Shown here in pieces: positions 1 through 5,478 of a DNA stretch of 5,478 nucleotides. Position 1 is the stretch's first letter, and each line of letters starts with the position of its first letter. Made by a program: the position numbers and the translations under genes. This DNA comes from Chitinophagaceae bacterium. GTDB taxonomy: Bacteria > Bacteroidota > Bacteroidia > Chitinophagales > Chitinophagaceae. Below the pieces are notes generated by a model. That model did not search any database, had not been told where the DNA came from, and saw only the letters and a list, made by a program, of their open reading frames with translations. The stretch lies in NCBI GenBank assembly GCA_003509845.1, contig DOMR01000256.1:1-5478 (forward strand), read 5' to 3'.

Positions 1-932
1 GTGGTGCCACAACAGCCGCCCACAATATTTACAAATTTGTTTTTTGCCCACTCTTCAATGAAGTGCGCAGTTTGATGCGGGGCTTCGTCATATTCACCCA
101 TGGCATTGGGCAATCCAGCATTGGGATAAGCCGAAGTGTAACAGGTGGCAATTTGTGCAAGTTCTTCAATATGACTGCGCATTTCCTGTGCACCTAAAGC
201 GCAATTAAGTCCAACGCTTAATGGTTTAGCATGTGCAACTGAGGTATAAAATGCGGCTAATGTTTGTCCGCTTAAAGTACGACCGGATGCATCTGTGATG
301 GTGCCACTAATCATGATCGGTAATTCCGGCTTGCCTAGTTTTCTGAAAAATTCTTTCACTGCAAATATCGCGGCCTTCGCATTCAAGGTATCAAAGATGG
401 TTTCGATTAATATAACATCCACACCGCCATCTACAAGTCCACGTATTTGTTCAGTGTATGCGACAACCACTTCATCAAATGTGACTGCGCGGAATCCGGG
501 GTTATTTACATCCGGAGATAAACTTAAAGTTTTATTCAATGGTCCAATGGCACCGGCAATATATTTTTCAGTTGCATTGGGATGCTTTGATTTGTATTGG
601 ATGATGGCTTCTCTCGCACATTTAGCTGCAGCGACATTTAATTCATAAGCCAAATCCTGCATGTCATAATCAGCCATAGCGATACAGGTGCTGCTGAAGG
701 TATTCGTTTCTACAATATCAGCCCCTGCTTCTAAATATTGCAAATGAATGCCAGTGACAATGGCTGGTTGGGTAATACACAATAAGTCATTATTCCCTTT
801 TACATCGGATGGCCAATTAGCGAACCTTGTTCCACGGTAATCTGCTTCAGTTAATTTATGACGCTGAATCATGGTGCCCATGGCGCCATCAATAACTAAT
901 ATCCTTTTTTTGAGTGTCTCTTGAATTGACAT
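1..932 (-). CDS. metH: Methionine synthase, homocysteine S-methyltransferase domain (5' part, cut by window edge)
   Basis: Visible are 310 codons, still open at position 1. This module transfers the methyl group from methylcobalamin to homocysteine in the last step of methionine synthesis, in the cytoplasm. The sequence shows DGAMGTMIQ at residues 15-23, the ETNTFSST strand near residue 75, GAIGP near residue 126, the IETIFDTLNA strand near residue 176, and GLNCALG with Cys244. It ends in GGCCGT with Cys307 and Cys308. Cys244/307/308 match the three zinc ligands of E. coli MetH (247/310/311) with a constant offset of three, so the zinc and homocysteine site is intact. The ATG at 932 gives MSIQETLKKR, the usual family start. 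An in-frame ATG at 950 (MHKNLF added) is the first AUG of the predicted transcript and has GGA a few bases upstream, so it remains possible. The gene has its own promoter and a long leader. Whether the folate and B12 domains follow in the same protein or, as in many Bacteroidota, in a separate gene is outside the window. Confidence 0.95.
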   Translation of the reverse strand, partial: MSIQETLKKRILVIDGAMGTMIQRHKLTEADYRGTRFANWPSDVKGNNDLLCITQPAIVTGIHLQYLEAGADIVETNTFSSTCIAMADYDMQDLAYELNVAAAKCAREAIIQYKSKHPNATEKYIAGAIGPLNKTLSLSPDVNNPGFRAVTFDEVVVAYTEQIRGLVDGGVDVILIETIFDTLNAKAAIFAVKEFFRKLGKPELPIMISGTITDASGRTLSGQTLAAFYTSVAHAKPLSVGLNCALGAQEMRSHIEELAQIATCYTSAYPNAGLPNAMGEYDEAPHQTAHFIEEWAKNKFVNIVGGCCGT

Positions 933-979
933 AAATAAATTTTTATGCATGTATCCAAAAGAAAAATAGAGAGACTAAT

Positions 980-1013
980 AATACTATAAAGCGGGGGGAG
1001 GTGTAATAGTATC
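980..1013 (-). other. Second stem-loop in the metH leader with C-rich loop
   Basis: AUACUAU (1012-1006) and AUAGUAU (987-981) form a perfect 7-bp stem, with one possible extra G-U pair outside. The 18-nt loop contains ACCUCCCCCC. The hairpin lies about 30 nt before the upstream candidate ATG (950) of metH, directly after the larger stem. The ACCUCC in the loop resembles the anti-Shine-Dalgarno end of 16S rRNA, but no matching Shine-Dalgarno stretch is present nearby. The stem is A/U-rich and may be weak. Confidence 0.35.
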
Positions 1014-1065
1014 GTTTATTAGTTCTTTTTTTTTCCTGTCGGAAGGCAGGGTGAACAATAAACAA
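1012..1065 (-). other. Long stem-loop in the metH leader, candidate regulatory RNA
   Basis: In the predicted metH leader, GUUUAUUGUUC (1063-1053) pairs with GAACUAAUAAAC (1025-1014). This gives 11 base pairs with one bulged U, and two more pairs (one of them G-U) can extend it outward. The enclosed loop holds CCUGCCUUCCGACAGG (1050-1035), which can form an inner CCUG/CAGG hairpin, followed by nine A residues. The same CCUGC (1050-1046) can instead pair with GCAGG at 1075-1071, closer to the 5' end; together with the long stem that would make an H-type pseudoknot. No U-tract follows, so it is not a standard terminator. By eye I find no S-box and no B12 box. The pairing is seen in the sequence; any regulatory role is inferred. 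Confidence 0.45.
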
Positions 1066-1084
1066 ATCCGCCTGCAATGCGGGG

Positions 1085-1116
1085 CAAAGTTAATACACTA
1101 TTGTATTGTAGCCAAA
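1085..1116 (-). promoter_or_regulatory. Bacteroidota-type promoter for metH
   Basis: On the minus strand a -33 box TTTG (1116-1113) and a -7 box TAACTTTG (1092-1085) are separated by 20 nt. This fits the Bacteroidota sigma-ABfr consensus TTTG / N17-23 / TAnnTTTG. Transcription would start a few bases downstream, near 1077-1081, giving a 5' leader of about 130-150 nt before metH. It is the only promoter in the window where both boxes match at good spacing. The start site is inferred, not observed. Confidence 0.65.
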
Positions 1117-1142
1117 TTATGACCTATTTAATGGGAATGGGA

Positions 1143-1188
1143 GATGGTTGTAGGCAGGCTAACAATTTTAAAAAGCGGCTACAACATC
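1143..1188 (-). other. Inverted repeat spanning the YceI-family stop codon, possible 3'-end stem-loop
   Basis: On the minus strand GATGTTGTAG (1188-1179, the last codons of the YceI-family gene) is complementary to CTACAACCATC (1153-1143): ten pairs with one bulged base. The 25-nt loop contains the TAA stop codon. It could mark the 3' end of the upstream transcript or protect it from exonucleases. There is no U-tract after the second arm, so it is not a typical intrinsic terminator, and chance complementarity cannot be excluded. Confidence 0.3.
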
Positions 1189-1698
1189 AATATTCATCTC
1201 ATCGGCTACGAATTTTATTAAAATGCCTCCGATTTTAAAATCCTTTAACCTCACCACAAATTGAGCAGATGCTTTAGGCACACCCCCTTTTATTTCAATG
1301 ATACCGGTGGTTTCCATAGCTTTTTTTACCCCATGCACTTGCATTACGCCACTTACATTAACAGGGTATTTGCCATCTTTTGAAAAATTCACCGTGTTGA
1401 AATTGGTTATTTTGCCATTGAAGAAAGCCCTTGGGAATTGATCACTTTCCATATATTCCTCATTGAAATGCTTTTGCATGTCGGCCATTTCAAATTTAAA
1501 ATCCTTAATCAGCATAATGAAACTCAAGTCACCGTTGCTTTGTAGCCTACAAACTGCCGCTTTGTTCAATGCGTCAATGTCGCTATCATCCTGCGCTATG
1601 AAACGTACTTGCGCGCTAGTGGTACTGTAATTTTTTTGTGCAAATATTGCTTGCGTGCATAGGATGAATAATAGGGTGGTGAATATACGAATGGACAT
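1168..1698 (-). CDS. Secreted YceI-family protein
   Basis: The protein has 176 aa. Residues 1-20 form a signal peptide: basic start (SIR), hydrophobic core TLLFILC, then AIFA before Q21, a plausible signal peptidase I site. The mature protein is therefore likely periplasmic. The rest is one YceI-like domain, a lipocalin-like beta-barrel whose solved relatives bind isoprenoid or other long lipids. The family signature HFNEEYMESDQFPRA starts at residue 77, with FFNGKI after it, and VHGVKK is at 121-126 (the usual HGVT/K turn). The length is normal for the family. The start ATG is 46 nt after the recR stop and is preceded by the A-rich stretch CACTAAAAT instead of a Shine-Dalgarno site, as is usual in Bacteroidota. 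The ligand and physiological role cannot be read from the sequence. Cys14 lies in the signal core and is preceded by Leu, so it is not a lipobox. Confidence 0.9.
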   Translation of the reverse strand: MSIRIFTTLLFILCTQAIFAQKNYSTTSAQVRFIAQDDSDIDALNKAAVCRLQSNGDLSFIMLIKDFKFEMADMQKHFNEEYMESDQFPRAFFNGKITNFNTVNFSKDGKYPVNVSGVMQVHGVKKAMETTGIIEIKGGVPKASAQFVVRLKDFKIGGILIKFVADEMNIDVVAAF

Positions 1699-1716
1699 AT
1701 TTTAGTGTTTGAACAT

Positions 1717-1724
1717 CAAAACTA
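1717..1724 (-). promoter_or_regulatory. Possible -7 box before the YceI-family gene
   Basis: TAGTTTTG on the minus strand matches the Bacteroidota -7 consensus TAnnTTTG and lies 18 nt before the ATG of the YceI-family gene. The expected TTTG about 20 nt upstream, which would fall inside the end of recR, is absent. It could give the gene some independent transcription; co-transcription with recR is equally possible. Confidence 0.25.
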
Positions 1725-1744
1725 TGAAATATTTTGAAATGTAT

Positions 1745-2359
1745 CTACTTTATATACTGATGAATGGGCTGTCTGTTGGAAATGCTCTTACCTAAGGTCA
1801 TTTCATCGGCATATTCCAGCTCACCACCAAAGGCAATACCTCGGGCAATGGTGGTAATAATACAGTCCGACTTAGTTAGTTTTTTTTGGATATAATAAAT
1901 GGTCGTGTCTCCTTGAATATTCGGATTGAGTGCAAAGACCAATTCAGTAACTTCTTCTTTTTTTACCCTTTCAATTAATGCATCAATGGTCAGCTGTTCC
2001 GGCCCAATGCCGTCCAAGGGGGAAATAATTCCGCCCAATACATGGTAACTGCCATTAAATTGTTGTGTGTTTTCAATCGCAATCACATCCCTTATATTTT
2101 CTACAACACAAATGGTATTTTTTTGTCGTCCAGCATTGGCGCAAATTGAACATATGTTGCTATCACTTATATTATAACAACGTTGACAAAATTTTATTTC
2201 CTTTCTCATTTTTTGTAATATTTCACTGAAATGAGTGGTGACTTCGGTTTCTTGTTTTAACAAATGCAGTACCAGCCTAAGTGCTGTTTTTTTACCAATG
2301 CCTGGTAATTTTGAAAATTCAGCAACGGCATTTTCTAATAAAGTGGAAGGTAATTGCAT
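1745..2359 (-). CDS. recR: Recombination mediator protein RecR
   Basis: The protein has 204 aa, the normal RecR length. With RecO (and RecF) it loads RecA onto SSB-coated single-stranded DNA at gaps, in the cytoplasm. The domains follow the expected order. A helix-hairpin-helix DNA-binding segment (LPGIGKKTALRL, 18-29) is followed by a four-cysteine zinc finger (C58-x2-C61 and C70-x2-C73). A TOPRIM domain then starts near residue 81 (ICVVENIRD, then YHVLGGIISPLDGIGPEQL at 105-123). The conserved C-terminal stretch is RGIAFGGELEYADEMTL. The usual NPTxEGE motif reads NPNIQGDTT, a conservative change. The ATG at 2359 gives MQLPSTLLENAV, the standard start. The gene begins 21 nt after the lipoprotein stop with no promoter-like element between them, so the two are probably co-transcribed. 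The stop is TAG. Confidence 0.97.
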   Translation of the reverse strand: MQLPSTLLENAVAEFSKLPGIGKKTALRLVLHLLKQETEVTTHFSEILQKMRKEIKFCQRCYNISDSNICSICANAGRQKNTICVVENIRDVIAIENTQQFNGSYHVLGGIISPLDGIGPEQLTIDALIERVKKEEVTELVFALNPNIQGDTTIYYIQKKLTKSDCIITTIARGIAFGGELEYADEMTLGKSISNRQPIHQYIK

Positions 2360-2380
2360 AGGTATTTAATCAAAGTAAAA

Positions 2381-3802
2381 TTACTTATTAATTATTACAT
2401 TAACCTCATTCTCCCAATTGGCTTTAATATTGAGTATGTCGGTTAATTTTTTAACAATTTCTGGCTGTTGCTTAATTGTATTATTATATTTACCGGTATC
2501 CCAAATACCATTATTGTTGGTATCATCTAATACTTTTAAATCATAATCACCTGGCGGTAATTTTAGCATTTGAATCAGCGATTGTTTTATTGGATAACTA
2601 AACGCAAGTTTGTTTTCCTTGGTCAAAAGTAAAATTGGATGGACCATGTTTTGGTAGCCCGAAACCCTTACCAACGCACTACCATACGCTGCATCGCTTT
2701 TTGTGATAAATTTAATAGTATCTGCTTTGGCGATATAATTTTGGTTGGTATCTAATAGGCTTCTTTTAGGAATAATTAAACGCATGGGCGTTGACTCGAT
2801 CCAATCATAATGAATAGTTACCATTTTTTTTGTTGCAGTATCAATGGATAGGGTATAGTTACTCAATGGTTTATTTAAGGTATCGCACAACACAATTGGG
2901 AAGCTGTCATTGAATTGTACGGGTGTTTCAAAGGTTAAAGTTAGATCGGTTAATAAGTCCTGCTCGTTCCCTTCAATACTCTTCATATACTTTAATCCCG
3001 TAAACACTTTTTTTACATTTTTATTATTTGCTGCGGTGCTTGCTTTTTTCTTTTCTACTTTTTGATGGGCTTGAAAAACATATAATTGTTGTGAATCCGT
3101 TTGCGCACTTATTTGAAGTGGGGTATTTAAAAATCCGAATAGCTTTGTGCTATCATCGTATCTTTTATTATAATCGTTGGGTAATACAAAAACCGAAAAG
3201 GCAGTAGTGGGTAAAAAAGTAAATTCAAATTTTCCTCTTCCATCCACTTTTGCATAGTACAAGGGTTTGTCCTTGTAAATAGCAGAGTCTTTATTAGTAG
3301 GGTGTAATACTACAATGAGCGTGCTATCAATGACGCCCGTTTCGGCAGTTCGAACAGTACCGGATAATCTTCCGGAATCCAAATAATTTCCGGTACTAAA
3401 AACGTACGTAAAGTTTTTTAAAATATTTCCTTCATTTACATCTTTAATCGCGTTTCCAAATTTGACACTATAGGTGGTGTTTTTATCTAAAGTGTCATTG
3501 ATTCTTATCCGCAACATATTTAATCGAGCATCAATCAATGGGGTTGTTTTAATGCCTGGAGAAATAATTAAGTTTTCCTGTATGGCTTCGGTAGTAATAT
3601 ATTCATTAAAGGCAATGACAATTTCCTTGGGTTGGATATTTAAGCTGGAATCCTTTGGTTTTGAGACTACTAAATAAGGAGGTAAGCTATCTCTAGGGCC
3701 ACCACTTGGCGGAACAATATTGGCGCAGCCCTGCATTTGCATGCTGCTCACTATTGCAAATAAGCCGATAAGCCCAGTTGATAATATTGCGTATTTCCTC
3801 AT
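2381..3802 (-). CDS. Lipoprotein with SbsA-type Ig-like domain, function unknown
   Basis: The protein has 473 aa from the ATG at 3802 (MRKYAIL). An in-frame TTG nine bases upstream is a less likely start. Residues 1-25 are a lipoprotein signal (hydrophobic TGLIGLFAIVSS, then MQGC), with Cys26 as the expected lipidated residue, placing the protein in the envelope. CANIVPPSGGPRDSLPP follows, a stretch I recognise from a family common in Bacteroidota. Residues about 42-137 look like an Ig-like domain of the Big_5/SbsA type (PP..V.SKPKDSSLNIQP, IVIAFNEYI, TYVFSTGNY). A beta-rich segment follows (LSGTVRTAETGVIDS ... KVDGRGKFEFTFLP), resembling carboxypeptidase-regulatory-like folds, then a lysine-rich linker at 248-255. 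Near the end, LPPGDYDLKVLDD is followed by an acidic, Asn-rich NNNGIWDTGKY (up to residue 439) that could bind calcium. No catalytic motif is visible. Its position before recR does not imply a repair role. Confidence 0.85.
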   Translation of the reverse strand: MRKYAILSTGLIGLFAIVSSMQMQGCANIVPPSGGPRDSLPPYLVVSKPKDSSLNIQPKEIVIAFNEYITTEAIQENLIISPGIKTTPLIDARLNMLRIRINDTLDKNTTYSVKFGNAIKDVNEGNILKNFTYVFSTGNYLDSGRLSGTVRTAETGVIDSTLIVVLHPTNKDSAIYKDKPLYYAKVDGRGKFEFTFLPTTAFSVFVLPNDYNKRYDDSTKLFGFLNTPLQISAQTDSQQLYVFQAHQKVEKKKASTAANNKNVKKVFTGLKYMKSIEGNEQDLLTDLTLTFETPVQFNDSFPIVLCDTLNKPLSNYTLSIDTATKKMVTIHYDWIESTPMRLIIPKRSLLDTNQNYIAKADTIKFITKSDAAYGSALVRVSGYQNMVHPILLLTKENKLAFSYPIKQSLIQMLKLPPGDYDLKVLDDTNNNGIWDTGKYNNTIKQQPEIVKKLTDILNIKANWENEVNVIINK

Positions 3803-3808
3803 AGACTG

Positions 3809-3816
3809 CAAACTTA
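3809..3816 (-). promoter_or_regulatory. Possible -7 box at the lipoprotein start
   Basis: TAAGTTTG on the minus strand matches TAnnTTTG and ends six bases before the ATG at 3802. If used, the mRNA would have almost no leader and the upstream TTG could not serve as start. The -33 position has only TTGG at 22-nt spacing, so the promoter is weakly supported, and read-through from the helicase gene is a good alternative. Confidence 0.22.
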
Positions 3817-3830
3817 ATTGATAATCGGGT

Positions 3831-3846
3831 AGGATACACCAATCCT
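3831..3846 (-). other. Short inverted repeat in the gap after the helicase-nuclease gene
   Basis: AGGAT-TGGTGT-ATCCT on the minus strand is a perfect 5-bp stem with a 6-nt loop, in the 67-nt gap between the helicase-nuclease stop and the lipoprotein ATG. No U-tract follows, so it would be a poor terminator. It may be a chance palindrome or a small protein-binding site. Confidence 0.2.
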
Positions 3847-3869
3847 GTCCAGTTTTGATGGGATTTTAT

Positions 3870-5478
3870 TTACCCTTCGGCTGCTTCCTCCTCGGATTTC
3901 ATTTCATGTAAAGCCACTGCCAACTCATTTGTTTTAACAAAATTACACCAGTGACAATCTTCCTTTCCACAGCCAGTATAAAAATCCTTTTGTTGAATTT
4001 TTTCCCAAACTTGTTTTACTTGCTGCGTTACTGTGGTGATATCTGCATCGGTGATGTTGACTGCTATTTTTTCGAATTCCTTTTTCTTATTGGGTTCTAC
4101 AAAATCAAATTCCGCCGATACCACTTCCCAGTTTTTCGGATGGTGGTTCAACAATATTTTATAAAAAACAGCTTGTCTCCAATAATCACCCCCGTTTGGA
4201 TTTTTATCATTCGGCCCTTTTAATTTTTCGCGTGCATTTTCAATATTGCCCGTTTTGTAGTCCACCACGACCACTTGTTTGCCATTAAATTCAACTTTAT
4301 CAATGGCGCCTTTTAATGGGATATCATTTACAACTACATTGGTAATACGGTATTCGGTGGTCACTACTTTATTCCATTCATTAATATATCTTTCGTAATA
4401 TTTGATCAACACGGTTTCGCCCAGTTCCATTTTATCTTTGAATTCCTGTGCGGTAAAGGCTTCTCGATGGCGATGCATATAGTAATTAAAATCCTGCACG
4501 AGCGTTTGTATATCGGGAAATTCACTTTGTGCGGAATCCTGCATTTTTTTAAAAAACTTATTTAACGCATCATGAATCGCCGAGCCAAAAGTGGTGGCTT
4601 CGGATTTTCCTGACGGCACCCTAATCAAACTATTGTAATAAAAATGTAGCGGGCATTTTAAATAGTTATTTAATGCCGTCACGTTCATGGAAAACTTTTC
4701 CAATTTAGGTTGGATGAAATCTTCTTCCATTTGGGAAATTTCAGGCATCGGGGCTGATTGTAATCGCAGTAACTTATAGTTTGTTTTTACTATTGGATCT
4801 AGTTCCATCTTTTCAATCGCCGCCTCCTTGCCTTCCAATAATTCAATGATAAATTGACTGGGTTCTGCTTCCTTACCGTCCCCTTTGTATTGGCTATAGG
4901 AAATATTTAAAAATTGTTTTGCCCTTGTGATGGCGACATAAAATAATCTTCTTAATTCTTCTTTATCATCGGTATGCTCCAAACTATTAATCACCGTGTC
5001 GGGTAAGGAATAGCCTGCAGAAGCAGTACTCCGCTTTTTTTCCCAATAATGCGCATTGGTGCCCGCTAAAAAAACGTGTTTAAATTCCAATCCCTTACTA
5101 CCATGTGTCGTTAATAAATTCACACCCGATTCATTGCCAGTGGTAATCGGGAGCGGTAGTCGAATATCTTCCCTGCGCATAAGTTTTAACATGTCCACTA
5201 GGGCCGTTAAGTTAAGGCTGGGGTGTCGACGTGTTTCTTCTTTTATAAAATCAAAAAAATGACTGACCATATCTAACTCAAAGCCCTTGTCCTTACCAGT
5301 TAATACATTTTGAATGATACCTGTATTTTGTAAAATTTGCTCTACTAAATTTAATAAAGTTACATTGGCAACCTTGCTTATTAAATCTTCCAACACCTGC
5401 ATTGCTTTCGCTACTTGGGTAATGCCGCCTTCATTAAATAAACTGGTTTGCGCGTCCTTGGTTTTATCTACCAAAACT
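3870..5478 (-). CDS. UvrD/Rep-type DNA helicase with C-terminal PD-(D/E)XK nuclease (3' part, cut by window edge)
   Basis: The frame is open at the right edge; about 535 codons are visible. Residue numbers count from the TTG at 5474, which is an internal codon and not the true start. The protein should unwind and degrade DNA ends or repair intermediates. Helicase half (2A end): motif V is LLTTHGSKGLEF (120-131) and motif VI is EELRRLFYVAITRAK (172-186) with its arginine finger; the Walker A part lies outside the window. Nuclease half: LNNYLKCPLHFYYN (268-281), FGSAIHDAL with His301, GAID with Asp392, VVDYKTG with Asp405 and Lys407, and YWRQAVFY with Gln434 and Tyr438. This is a complete RecB-like active site. 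Cys274 with Cys502, Cys507 and Cys510 form a likely 4Fe-4S clamp like that of AddB-type nucleases. The C-terminus is acidic (MKSEEEAAEG). Relatives include AddA/AddB and AdnA/AdnB; which one it matches best cannot be settled from this half. Confidence 0.92.
   Translation of the reverse strand, partial: VLVDKTKDAQTSLFNEGGITQVAKAMQVLEDLISKVANVTLLNLVEQILQNTGIIQNVLTGKDKGFELDMVSHFFDFIKEETRRHPSLNLTALVDMLKLMRREDIRLPLPITTGNESGVNLLTTHGSKGLEFKHVFLAGTNAHYWEKKRSTASAGYSLPDTVINSLEHTDDKEELRRLFYVAITRAKQFLNISYSQYKGDGKEAEPSQFIIELLEGKEAAIEKMELDPIVKTNYKLLRLQSAPMPEISQMEEDFIQPKLEKFSMNVTALNNYLKCPLHFYYNSLIRVPSGKSEATTFGSAIHDALNKFFKKMQDSAQSEFPDIQTLVQDFNYYMHRHREAFTAQEFKDKMELGETVLIKYYERYINEWNKVVTTEYRITNVVVNDIPLKGAIDKVEFNGKQVVVVDYKTGNIENAREKLKGPNDKNPNGGDYWRQAVFYKILLNHHPKNWEVVSAEFDFVEPNKKKEFEKIAVNITDADITTVTQQVKQVWEKIQQKDFYTGCGKEDCHWCNFVKTNELAVALHEMKSEEEAAEG

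Noticed and set aside
295..648. Plus-strand open frame of 117 codons
   Set aside because: It lies entirely opposite the well-conserved metH coding frame and its translation resembles no family I know.
1026..1050. Run of nine T next to an inverted repeat, as an intrinsic terminator
   Set aside because: On the plus strand the T-run precedes the hairpin, and on the minus strand it is an A-run after it. Neither orientation gives hairpin followed by U-tract.
933..1085. S-box (SAM-I) or cobalamin riboswitch before metH
   Set aside because: I could find neither the conserved S-box core nor the B12 box or other cobalamin core elements in the leader; only general pairing is visible.
1655..1660. Cys14 of the YceI-family protein as a lipobox cysteine
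   Set aside because: The preceding residue is Leu, not Gly/Ala/Ser, and a standard signal peptidase I site lies at residues 18-20.
3474..3677. Plus-strand open frame of 67 codons
   Set aside because: It is antisense to the Ig-like domain of the lipoprotein gene, whose frame carries the recognisable protein.
3809..3811. TTG as start codon of the lipoprotein
   Set aside because: The ATG at 3802 gives a normal signal peptide (MRKYAIL); the TTG would add only three residues and overlaps the possible -7 box.
3951..4223. Plus-strand open frame of 90 codons, Phe/Ile-rich
   Set aside because: It is opposite the nuclease domain; the hydrophobic look comes from reading Lys/Glu-rich codons backwards.
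5056..5262. Plus-strand open frame of 68 codons
   Set aside because: It is antisense to helicase motif V and the segment before it, which is clearly coding on the minus strand.
5472..5474. TTG as start codon of the helicase-nuclease
   Set aside because: The frame continues upstream to the window edge, and a helicase of this family needs the N-terminal Walker A half, so the TTG is an internal leucine.

Overview
The window reads as a piece of a Bacteroidota chromosome, probably from the Chitinophagia/Sphingobacteriia side. Four things suggest this: AT-rich DNA, promoter elements of the Bacteroidota type (TTTG ... TAnnTTTG), little Shine-Dalgarno signal before the genes, and family members typical of the phylum. 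These include a lipoprotein beginning CANIVPPSGGPRD with an SbsA-type Ig-like domain, and a secreted YceI protein. The genus is an inference; no rRNA or other marker is present.

All five genes lie on the minus strand, so transcription runs from high to low coordinates. In that order they are: (1) the C-terminal part of a UvrD/Rep-type helicase fused to a PD-(D/E)XK nuclease with four cysteines that look like Fe-S ligands (3870-5478, cut by the right window edge); (2) an Ig-like-domain lipoprotein of unknown function (2381-3802); (3) recR (1745-2359), only 21 nt after the lipoprotein gene; (4) a secreted YceI-family protein (1168-1698), 46 nt after recR; (5) a 235-nt intergenic region with a well-matched Bacteroidota promoter and a structured leader; (6) the 5' part of metH, the homocysteine-methyltransferase module of B12-dependent methionine synthase (1-932, cut by the left window edge).

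Genes 1 to 4 are close enough to form one transcription unit. Two of them, the helicase-nuclease and recR, act in recombinational repair. The lipoprotein and the YceI protein are envelope or periplasmic proteins with no evident link to repair. metH is a separate unit with its own promoter.

The coding content is ordinary housekeeping and envelope material; I see no mobile element, CRISPR array, tRNA, rRNA or defence island. The most interesting non-coding structure is the roughly 130-nt metH leader. It holds an 11-bp stem, a second 7-bp stem with a C-rich loop, and a CCUG segment that could pair with either of two partners. It could be a regulatory RNA, but I could not match it to a known riboswitch by eye.
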